This document shows, in pieces, positions 1 through 6,783 of a stretch of 64,000 bases of DNA. Each line of letters starts with the position of its first letter. The stretch's first letter is position 1. The notes under the pieces are model-generated. The model saw only the letters and a program-made list of their open reading frames with translations. It was not told where the DNA came from and searched no databases. The DNA lies in the NCBI RefSeq assembly GCF_003999975.1, contig NZ_RJAC01000031.1, positions 19,008-83,007 on the forward strand, read 5' to 3'. The translations under genes and the position numbers were made by a program. The stretch is from Actinoplanes solisilvae (GTDB lineage Bacteria; Actinomycetota; Actinomycetes; Mycobacteriales; Micromonosporaceae).

Positions 1-331
1 GCTGCTTGCGGCCGTTCATGTAGAGCACGGCACCGACCGCGGCCCACAGAACCGCGACGATCAGGGCCGCCCAGCCGGGCGGGATGACCTCGGAGAGCGC
101 GAAGACCACGGCGAAGCTGAGCAGGACGACGGCGAGGTAGCCGGCGAACGCGGCGCCGCCGAGCATGCCGCCCGCCTTACCGGCCTTGGCCGCTTCCTGC
201 TTGAGCTCGACCTTGGCCAGCTCGACCTCCTGCCGGAAGAGCGTGGAGAGGTCGTTGCTGATGTTGCCGATCAGATCGCCGATGGAGGTCTCGGAGACCT
301 CGTCGGCGTCGTGCCGCTGCGGCGCGGTCAT
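1..331 (-). CDS. Holin-X-like small membrane protein (phage holin family), 3' end cut by window
   Basis: The visible part is about 110 residues. It opens with MTAPQRHDADEVSETSIGDL, followed by a charged helix rich in E/K/A (FRQEVELAKVELKQEAAKAG) and then two hydrophobic segments. This layout is typical of the actinobacterial Holin-X (phage holin superfamily III) family, membrane proteins of unsettled function that are not evidence of a prophage. Its ATG overlaps the stop of the upstream gene at 328-331 (ATGA), so the two are translationally coupled. The C-terminus lies beyond base 1. Confidence 0.75.
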   Translation of the reverse strand, partial: MTAPQRHDADEVSETSIGDLIGNISNDLSTLFRQEVELAKVELKQEAAKAGKAGGMLGGAAFAGYLAVVLLSFAVVFALSEVIPPGWAALIVAVLWAAVGAVLYMNGRKQ

Positions 332-1173
332 CGCTGACGCTCCGGGTTCTCGACCACGAACTCCTCACGGACGGCCGGCGTACCGGTGCCGGTGGAGGAG
401 TATTCGGTGGCCGTGGCGGGGTATTCGGCGCCGGCGGGATAGGCGGTGCCGGCGGGGTACTCGGTGCCGTTGGCGAGGGCGGGGGTCGCATAGCCGGGCG
501 CGGTCGCATAGGGATCCGCGACGGCGGGTGTCTGCGGCCGCGAGACGTACGAGTCGCTTTCCGGCTTCTCGGTTCCCGCGTCGGGGTCGGCCTTGGCCAC
601 GCTCTTGCCGAGCCGGCCGACGACGAAGCCGGCGGCGAGCGCCGTGGCCAGGAAAGCGCCGGGACGGCGACGGGCGAAGTCCTGCACCTCGCGCAGGACA
701 CCCTCGGGACCGTTGCGGTCGAGGTAGTCCGCGATCTGCCGGCCGCCCTCGGCCACCCGGGTGACCACGGCCGCCGCGGGGGAGTCGCCGCGGTCGCCGC
801 GCATCTCGTCGAGCTGGTCGGCGGTGTCCCTGATCTGGCTCACCAGCCGGTCGTTCTGGGTGCGCGCCTGGTCGCTGACCCGTCCGCGCACGTCCGATAC
901 GAGGTTACCGGCCTGCGACTTGGCCTCCTGGCCGACGCGAACCGCCTGCTCCTTGGCCGTGTCCTTGACGTCGACGGCCGCGTCGCGGGAAGCCTGCCCG
1001 GTCTGGGCCGCGACCTCCTTGGCCTTCTGCTTGGCGCCACTGTCCGAACCGGACTCCGACGGGGTGCCGTAGGTCTCGGCCGGGTACGTCTGCGTGGGAT
1101 AGTTCGGCTGCGCCGGCTCGTCGACGGCATATGCGTCGGTCGGCCCGCGACCGCCTGATGGCACGCTGCTCAT
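328..1173 (-). CDS. Membrane-associated protein of the Holin-X/DUF3618-type cassette
   Basis: About 281 residues. The start was placed at 1173 because GGAGGAAATTC stands just before this ATG; longer upstream frames lack a ribosome site. The N-terminal part is low-complexity and Pro/Tyr-rich. The middle (about 55-150) is a charged, Ala-rich probable coiled coil resembling LEA-like repeats (A-K-x-x-A). A short hydrophobic segment near residues 185-205 (FLATALAAGFVVGRLGKSV) could cross or touch the membrane. The tail is a degenerate repeat of Y-P-A-G-T/A units. Similar proteins sit next to Holin-X genes in actinobacteria. No catalytic motif is visible, and a role in envelope stress is only a guess. 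Confidence 0.65.
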   Translation of the reverse strand: MSSVPSGGRGPTDAYAVDEPAQPNYPTQTYPAETYGTPSESGSDSGAKQKAKEVAAQTGQASRDAAVDVKDTAKEQAVRVGQEAKSQAGNLVSDVRGRVSDQARTQNDRLVSQIRDTADQLDEMRGDRGDSPAAAVVTRVAEGGRQIADYLDRNGPEGVLREVQDFARRRPGAFLATALAAGFVVGRLGKSVAKADPDAGTEKPESDSYVSRPQTPAVADPYATAPGYATPALANGTEYPAGTAYPAGAEYPATATEYSSTGTGTPAVREEFVVENPERQR

Positions 1174-1377
1174 GAATTTCCTCCGAGGGGGATTCGTCGT
1201 TGCGCCCTCGATCGAATTCATTACCCTCGCCACCATCCCCCATACATAGTTTCCGCAGTGCAAATAAAAGCCGAAGCGCCGCATGATCCGTTTTTGTTCG
1301 GGTACCCGCCTCGCCCGCTCAATATGCTCGACACCGCCGCACACCCGTCCCGAGCTGGCCTGTTACCCTGCCCAACC

Positions 1378-2244
1378 GTGACTGAGCTCAGCCGTACGCG
1401 GATCATCGCGGGCCGCCCGTTCGATTTCTCGCGTCGCGTCGCGGTGATGGCGATCGTCAACCGCACCCCTGATTCCTTCCATGACCGGGGCAGCACCTTC
1501 GCGCTGGAAAATGCCCTGGAAGCGGTAAGTGCGGCGGCCGACGCGGGCGCCGACTGGATCGACGTCGGCGGGGTCCCGTTCGCGCCCGGTCCCGAGGTCA
1601 GCGCGGCCGAGGAACTCGACCGGGTGCTCCCCGTGGTCGAGTTCGCCAAAGCCCGTACGGCCGTCTCGGTCGACACGTTCCGCCCCGAGGTCGCCGCCGA
1701 GGTGATCAAGGCAGGTGCCGGGGTCGTCAACGACACGTCGGGTCTGCGTGACCCGGCGATGGCCGAGGTGGTCGCCGGCACCGACGCCCAGCTCGTGATC
1801 ACGCACAGCCTGGCCGCGCCGCGCACGCTGTGGCCGAGCCCGCACTACGACGACGTGACCGCCGAGGTGGCCGAATTCCTGCGCGCCCGGGTCGAGGTCG
1901 CGCTCGACCGGGGCGTACGGCCCGACCAGATCATCATCGATCCGGGCCACGACCTGAACAAGAGCACGCTGCACTCGCTGGAGCTGACCCGCCGCCTGGA
2001 CGAGATCGCCGCGATCGGCTACCCGATGCTGGCCGCCGTGAGCAACAAGGACTTCATCGGCGAGACCCTGGACGCGAAGCAGCCAGAACGGCTGGCCGGC
2101 ACCCTCGCCGCCGTGGTCTTCAGCATCCTGCACGGCGCGCGCATCGTCCGCGTCCACGACGTCCGGGCGACAGTCGACGCCGTACGCATGACCGAGGCGA
2201 TGCTGGGCTGGCGGGAGCCCGCCTACACCCGGCACAACATCTGA
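1378..2244 (+). CDS. folP: Dihydropteroate synthase homologue, FolP2-like
   Basis: About 288 residues on the pterin-binding TIM barrel. Recognisable blocks are IVNRTPDSFHDRG, DVGGVPFAPG, SVDTFRPEVA, IIDPGHDLNKSTLHSLEL, SNKDFIGETL and IVRVHDV. These correspond to the DHPS signatures, but several differ from catalytic FolP1 proteins: GGVPFAPG replaces GGESTRPG, THSLAAPRT stands where MHMRG is usual, and SNKDF replaces SRKxF. These are the variants I remember from mycobacterial FolP2, whose DHPS activity is doubtful. GTG 1378 was chosen because homology begins just after it; an upstream extension to 1258 looks non-coding. It ends flush against the convergent TetR gene with no base between the two stops. 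Confidence 0.8.
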   Translation: MTELSRTRIIAGRPFDFSRRVAVMAIVNRTPDSFHDRGSTFALENALEAVSAAADAGADWIDVGGVPFAPGPEVSAAEELDRVLPVVEFAKARTAVSVDTFRPEVAAEVIKAGAGVVNDTSGLRDPAMAEVVAGTDAQLVITHSLAAPRTLWPSPHYDDVTAEVAEFLRARVEVALDRGVRPDQIIIDPGHDLNKSTLHSLELTRRLDEIAAIGYPMLAAVSNKDFIGETLDAKQPERLAGTLAAVVFSILHGARIVRVHDVRATVDAVRMTEAMLGWREPAYTRHNI

Positions 2245-2805
2245 CTACTTCTCGAGGCCCTCGAAGGTGCCGAGCAGGTCGGCCGCCCACGGTTGCGCGG
2301 GCACGGCGGCGGGGCCGATCACGCGCATCGCGCCCAGGCAGGTCAGCAGCATGCCGATGGCGAAGAAGTCGCGCGCCTCCTCGTTCGTGGCGCCGGTCAG
2401 TTCCCGTACGACGTCGTAGAGCTTGCCGAAGCAGGCGCGGACCGGGTCGCCGATCGCCGGGTCACCGCTGGCCGCGAAGCCGTGCAGCAACATGGTGATC
2501 AGTTCGGGCCGGCCGAGCAGTCCCCCGTACGCGTCGCCGAGGCTCTCCAGGGTGGGGTCGCGCTCGGCCGCGGCGCGCCAGGTCGCCTCGATCGCGTCGC
2601 CGGCGCGCTCGACGGCGGCGATGAAGAGCTCCTGCTTCGTGCGGAACAGCCTGATCACGTACGGCTGGGAGACGCCGGCCAGACGGGCGATCTGGTCGGT
2701 CGTGGTGCCGGCGTAGCCGCTCTCGCTGAACGCGGTGACCGCCGCCTGGACGAGTTGTTCCTGGCGTTCTTCGGCGGTCAGACGGGTTCGGCTCACGGTT
2801 GACAT
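2245..2805 (-). CDS. TetR/AcrR-family transcriptional repressor
   Basis: 186 residues. The N-terminal helix-turn-helix (about 10-55) reads from TAEERQEQLVQAAVTAFSES to TTDQIARLAGVSQPYVIRLF, the standard TetR DNA-binding domain; the rest is the helical ligand-binding domain. It is divergent from a DHA2 drug exporter, and two identical-type palindromes lie between them, one touching this gene's ATG. Local repression of both genes is therefore the likely role. There is no ribosome site before the ATG, so the mRNA may be leaderless, with the first operator overlapping its start. Confidence 0.9.
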   Translation of the reverse strand: MSTVSRTRLTAEERQEQLVQAAVTAFSESGYAGTTTDQIARLAGVSQPYVIRLFRTKQELFIAAVERAGDAIEATWRAAAERDPTLESLGDAYGGLLGRPELITMLLHGFAASGDPAIGDPVRACFGKLYDVVRELTGATNEEARDFFAIGMLLTCLGAMRVIGPAAVPAQPWAADLLGTFEGLEK

Positions 2806-2853
2806 GTTATCAGTCGATAACTAACGTGGCGAAGTAAGTTATCAGTGAATAAC
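2806..2853. promoter_or_regulatory. Twin TetR operators between the divergent repressor and exporter
   Basis: Two 16-bp palindromes are visible: GTTATCAGTCGATAAC at 2806-2821 and GTTATCAGTGAATAAC at 2838-2853. Both have the form GTTAT-N6-ATAAC, and their centres are 32 bp apart, about three helical turns, so dimers would bind the same DNA face. The first abuts the repressor ATG; the second lies 17 bp before the exporter ATG. Confidence 0.75.
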
Positions 2854-2870
2854 AACTTAGGGGGAACCTG

Positions 2871-4277
2871 ATGACTGCCGTTCTCGAGGCGCCCGGCGCG
2901 GCGCCGCGGCGCGTCAACCGCCCGCTGGCCGCCGTGCTCGCCGCCGTCGGCATCCCGACGTTCATGGTCACGCTCGACAACCTGGTGGTGAGCACGGCGC
3001 TGCCGGTGATCCGCACCGATCTGGGCGCGTCGCTGGCCGACCTCCAGTGGTTCGTGAACGCCTACACGCTGCCGTTCGCCGCCTTCCTGCTCACCGCGGC
3101 CGCGCTCGGCGACCGCATCGGCCGCCGCCGCATGTTCATCGCCGGCCTCGTCGTCTTCACGCTCGCCTCGGCCGCCGCCGCGCTGGCCGCCGAGTCGTGG
3201 CAACTCACCGCGGCCCGGGCCGTCCAGGGCCTCGGCGGCGCCGCGGTCGCACCCCTGGCTCTGACTCTGCTGGCCGAGGCCGTTCCCGACCGATTGCGTA
3301 CGGCGGCCGTCGGCATCTGGGGCGGCATCAGCGGCCTGGGTGTGGCCGTCGGCCCGGTCGTCGGCGGCGCGGTCGTCGAGGGCCTCGACTGGCACTGGAT
3401 CTTCTGGCTGAACGTTCCCGTCGGCGTCCTCGCCGTGGTCCTGGCCGTGACCGTGCTAGGCGAGTCCCGCGGGGGTCCCCGCCGCCTCGACCCGCTCGGC
3501 CTGCTGCTCTCGGCGGCCGGGATGCTGCTGGTCATCTGGGGCATCGTCGACGGCCCTGATCGCGGCTGGTCCTCGGGCCGCGTGCTGACCATGCTGATCG
3601 GCGGCGGCGTCCTGCTGGCCGCGTTCCTGGCCTGGCAGACCCGCAACCCGTCGCCCATGCTGCCGCTGCGCCTGTTCCGTTCGCGCGGCTTCAGCCTGGT
3701 CAACGCGGTCACCCTGACGTTCTCGGCCGGCGCGTTCGGCTCGGTCTTCCTGCTGGCCCAGTTCTTCCAGGTCGTGCAGGGTCTGAGCCCGCTCGACGCC
3801 GGCCTGCGCACCCTGCCGTGGACCGCCGCCCCGATGATCGTGGCCCCGCTGGCCGGCCTGTTCGGCGACCGCATCGGCCAACGCACCCTGATCTTCACCG
3901 GGCAGCTCTTCCTGGCCGCCGGCATCCTCTGGATCGGCCTCGCCACCGGCACCGACGTCACGTACGGCAACCTGGTGGTCGCGTTCCTGCTGGCCGGCAT
4001 CGGCATGGGCCTGACCTTCGCCCCGATCAGCACGGTCGCCCTGGCCAGCGTCTCCGACCAGGACCGCGGCGTCGCCTCCGGCGTGAACAACACGATCCGC
4101 GAGGCCGGCGTGGCCGCGGGCGTCGCCGTCCTGGCCTCGATCTTCAGCTCCCACGGCGGCTACAGCACCCTGCAGTCCTTCGTCGACGGCCTGCGCCCCG
4201 CCGTGATCGTCGGCGCCCTGATCGTCGCGGCCGGCGCCGTACTCGCCCTCTGGCTCCCCCGCCGCAGAACCACCTGA
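2871..4277 (+). CDS. DHA2 (EmrB/QacA) family MFS drug exporter
   Basis: 468 residues with about 14 predicted membrane helices. The family motifs are visible: LDNLVVSTALPVI in helix 1 (motif D1 region), GDRIGRRRMF after helix 2 (motif A) and the long helix-5 GxGVAVGPVVGG stretch (motif C, typical of antiporters). It probably exports a hydrophobic compound at the expense of the proton gradient. AGGGGGAACCTG precedes the ATG. The divergent TetR gene and twin operators indicate substrate-induced expression. A strong hairpin follows the stop. The substrate is unknown. Confidence 0.9.
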   Translation: MTAVLEAPGAAPRRVNRPLAAVLAAVGIPTFMVTLDNLVVSTALPVIRTDLGASLADLQWFVNAYTLPFAAFLLTAAALGDRIGRRRMFIAGLVVFTLASAAAALAAESWQLTAARAVQGLGGAAVAPLALTLLAEAVPDRLRTAAVGIWGGISGLGVAVGPVVGGAVVEGLDWHWIFWLNVPVGVLAVVLAVTVLGESRGGPRRLDPLGLLLSAAGMLLVIWGIVDGPDRGWSSGRVLTMLIGGGVLLAAFLAWQTRNPSPMLPLRLFRSRGFSLVNAVTLTFSAGAFGSVFLLAQFFQVVQGLSPLDAGLRTLPWTAAPMIVAPLAGLFGDRIGQRTLIFTGQLFLAAGILWIGLATGTDVTYGNLVVAFLLAGIGMGLTFAPISTVALASVSDQDRGVASGVNNTIREAGVAAGVAVLASIFSSHGGYSTLQSFVDGLRPAVIVGALIVAAGAVLALWLPRRRTT

Positions 4278-4284
4278 GCGACGT

Positions 4285-4320
4285 CGCGCGCGCCGGGTGT
4301 CCTTCGGGGCCCGGCGCGCG
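4285..4320 (+). terminator. Strong GC hairpin downstream of the DHA2 exporter
   Basis: A perfect 12-bp stem pairs 4285-4296 (GCGCGCGCCGGG) with 4309-4320, with a 12-nt loop. It starts 8 bases after the exporter stop. There is no T-tract, as is common for high-G+C actinobacteria. I see nothing else of note between it and 4570. Confidence 0.65.
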
Positions 4321-4570
4321 CCCATGTCCCGGTCAGCCCCGAGGCTCGCGGGAGCGGTCCGGTCCGGTCGGATCCGCCGCGGGCGAACGCACGGGGCAGC
4401 CCCTGCGGCGAACGCGGACGGGCTGCGGGCGAGTGGCACACCGCGATAGAGCCATCACCACCGCCGGCGCCCGACAGGAGACCGGGCCCGGCAGGCCCTG
4501 GAGATGGCGATCATGGCCGGCGGGCCCGCTGACCGGGTCGTGCGCTGAAGCCGGCCGGCTCGACGAGTCA

Positions 4571-5392
4571 TCAGCGCACTGACGGGAGCGCCGCGGAGGC
4601 CAGCACGGCCAGCTTGTCGGCGTCGGTCGAGCCGGGGTCGGGGTGGTAGGCGACCAGCATCATGCCGTCGGTGTCGCTGATGTGCAGCTTCTCGCGGCGC
4701 AGGGTCAGGTGGCCCACCTGGGGGTGGTTGAACGGCACGGCGGCGGCGCCCCGGTGGCGCACGTCGTGCCGAGCCCAGAGCCGCCGGAACAGGGGGCTGG
4801 CCAGGGAGAGCTCCCCGACCAGCTCGATCAGGCGCGGATCGTCGGTGTCGGCGCCGACCGACTCGCGCAAGTGGGCGACCATCGCCGCCGCCCCGGCCCG
4901 CCAGTCGTCGAGCAGGGCCTGCTCGGCGGGGTCGAGGAGCACGTCCCGCAGCCGGTTGGCCCCGGCCATCAGGCGCGGTGACAGGGCTGTGGCCAGCGGG
5001 TTCGCGACGAGGACGTCCATGTATCGGCCCTCGACGAAGGCCGGCAGCGGCAACGCGGCCACGAACGCGGCGGTGCTGGGCGGCACCACCTCGCGGGGGC
5101 GCGCCCGGGGACGGCGGGGCTTGTCGGCGGCGAGGCCGAGCAGGTAACCCCGCGCGTCGTCGTCGAGGCGCAGCACGCGGGCCAGCGACTCGAGCACCTG
5201 CGCCGACGGGTGCCGGTCGCGGCCGCGTTCGAGCCGCAGGTAGTAGTCGGCGCTGATGCCGGCCAGCATCGCGACCTCCTCGCGGCGCAGGCCGGGCACC
5301 CGCCGCACCCCCACCACGGGCACGCCCGCCTCCTCGGGGGTGACGAGTTCACGCCGCGCGCGCAGAAAGGCCCCGAGGGCGTTCGACTCCAT
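4571..5392 (-). CDS. XRE-family regulator with MmyB-like ligand domain
   Basis: 273 residues. An N-terminal helix-turn-helix (about 8-75) contains VPGLRREEVAMLAGISADYY and LERGRDRHPS, the hallmark of the actinobacterial XRE regulators that carry a C-terminal MmyB-like (PAS-type) domain; the latter spans about 105-265. The start MESNALGAFLRARR was chosen because the family begins there. An open frame continuing further upstream runs antisense through the neighbouring reductase and is not credible. It is divergent from the SDR gene across about 105 bp, a common pairing, so it probably controls that reductase. Confidence 0.9.
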   Translation of the reverse strand: MESNALGAFLRARRELVTPEEAGVPVVGVRRVPGLRREEVAMLAGISADYYLRLERGRDRHPSAQVLESLARVLRLDDDARGYLLGLAADKPRRPRARPREVVPPSTAAFVAALPLPAFVEGRYMDVLVANPLATALSPRLMAGANRLRDVLLDPAEQALLDDWRAGAAAMVAHLRESVGADTDDPRLIELVGELSLASPLFRRLWARHDVRHRGAAAVPFNHPQVGHLTLRREKLHISDTDGMMLVAYHPDPGSTDADKLAVLASAALPSVR

Positions 5393-5497
5393 GCGCTCAA
5401 CGGTAGGACGCCGGAAGCGCCTCAGCCTGGGTCCTGCCGGACCCCCGTCTGAGCGGGACTCTGCCTGAAGCCCGGTAAGAACAGCATCGTGGTTGGC

Positions 5498-6412
5498 ATG
5501 ACCACTGTTCTTGTCACCGGCGGGTCCGGTTTCATCGCGAGCCACACCATCCAGCAGCTCCTCGACCAGGGCTACGACGTTCGCACGACGGCGCGAAAAG
5601 CGGGCCGGCTGAAGGTACGCGAGTTCGAGGCCGATCTGCTCGGCGACAACGGCTGGGCCGACGCCGTCAAGGGCGCCGACTACGTGCTGCACGTCGCCTC
5701 GCCCGTGCGGCCCGGCCCTGTCGACAACGAGGACGACCTGATCGTCCCGGCCCGCGAGGGCACCCTGCGCGTGCTGCGCGCCGCCCGCGACGCCGGTGTG
5801 AAGCGGGTCGTGCTGACCTCGGCCTTCCACGCGGTCGGCTGGGGCCACCCGCACGACGACCACGTCTTCACCGAGCAGGACTGGACCGTCCTCGACGGGC
5901 CGGGCACCGACGCGTACGGCCGCAGCAAGACCCTCGCCGAGCAGGCGGCCTGGGCGTACGCGCGGGAAAGCGGCCTGGAACTCACCACGATCCTGCCGGT
6001 CGCCGTCATGGGGCCGTTCGAGAACCGGCAGGTGTCCGGGGCCAACCACATCGTCCAGCAGATCCTCAGCGGCCGGATGCCCGGCTACCCGAACCTGTGG
6101 GTGCCGATCGTCGACGTCCGCGACGTGGCCGACGCCCACATCCGGGCCATGACCTCGGACAACGCCGCCGGCCAGCGCTTCCTTCTCTCGAGCGGCCCGG
6201 CCATGTCCCTGGAGCAGATCGGCGCCGTCCTGCACGACCGGCTCGGCGCTGACGTGCCGACCGGCACGATCCCGGACGAAGCCATGGGCGCCGATCCCGA
6301 CCTCGGCTACGCCCGCAAACTCTCCAGCGAGAAGGCCCGCCGCCTGCTCGGCTGGCACGCGCGCCCGGCCGCGGAGGCGATCGTCGCCGCGGGCAAGTCC
6401 CTGATCGAGTGA
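5498..6412 (+). CDS. NAD(P)-dependent epimerase/reductase (extended SDR, dihydroflavonol-reductase-like)
   Basis: 304 residues. The Rossmann motif VTGGSGFIAS is at residues 5-14, and the catalytic Y-x3-K is in DAYGRSKTLAEQ, with the serine in VVLTSAFHAVG. The sequence is closest to aldehyde/ketone reductases of the dihydroflavonol-4-reductase group, which reduce carbonyls with NADPH. ATG 5498 was preferred to the in-frame GTG at 5489 because the Rossmann strand begins directly after it. The substrate cannot be inferred. Likely controlled by the divergent XRE regulator. Confidence 0.88.
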   Translation: MTTVLVTGGSGFIASHTIQQLLDQGYDVRTTARKAGRLKVREFEADLLGDNGWADAVKGADYVLHVASPVRPGPVDNEDDLIVPAREGTLRVLRAARDAGVKRVVLTSAFHAVGWGHPHDDHVFTEQDWTVLDGPGTDAYGRSKTLAEQAAWAYARESGLELTTILPVAVMGPFENRQVSGANHIVQQILSGRMPGYPNLWVPIVDVRDVADAHIRAMTSDNAAGQRFLLSSGPAMSLEQIGAVLHDRLGADVPTGTIPDEAMGADPDLGYARKLSSEKARRLLGWHARPAAEAIVAAGKSLIE

Positions 6413-6415
6413 CGG

Positions 6416-6781
6416 ATGTCCGCCGTGGAGGTGCGCTTTCCCCAGGCATCTCCTAGCGTCGATGGTGTGCCGGAGGAACCGAACATCGGTCGGGCACCCG
6501 TGGGGCGCCCGCCGAAAGGGCGTGCACGGGTCGGACGCGCGGTGGGCAAGGCACAACTCCCCGAGCACGCCAAGACCGAGATGTTCGAGGTCGGCGAGCA
6601 CGGGCCGCCGCCGGTCTTCGTCGACCCGTCCGGGGGCCGCCGGCGGTGGATCAGGCGTACGGCGTACGCGGTCGGGTTGCTCCTGGTCCTGGCTCTGATC
6701 GCCGTCTGGGTGACCCAGCTCGCCGATCCGACCCGGCCGCCGGCGCCGTGCCCGAGCGCCGCCCCCGGCCGGGCCTGCTGA
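6416..6781 (+). CDS. Small single-pass membrane protein coupled to the polysaccharide synthase
   Basis: 121 residues: a charged cytoplasmic part (about 1-75, rich in P/R/G), one hydrophobic helix (about 84-102, YAVGLLLVLALIAVWV) and a short Pro/Cys tail ending GRAC. The stop is separated from the next gene's GTG by only two bases, so the proteins are probably made together. The closeness to the synthase suggests an accessory subunit, as in actinobacterial synthase operons where a small membrane protein precedes a NodB-GT2 protein. No family was recognised. An internal start is possible. Confidence 0.6.
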   Translation: MSAVEVRFPQASPSVDGVPEEPNIGRAPVGRPPKGRARVGRAVGKAQLPEHAKTEMFEVGEHGPPPVFVDPSGGRRRWIRRTAYAVGLLLVLALIAVWVTQLADPTRPPAPCPSAAPGRAC

Positions 6782-6783
6782 CG

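Noticed and set aside
1..1173. Prophage remnant suggested by the holin-family hit.
   Set aside because: Holin-X-type proteins are ordinary actinobacterial chromosomal genes; no phage structural or integrase genes are present.
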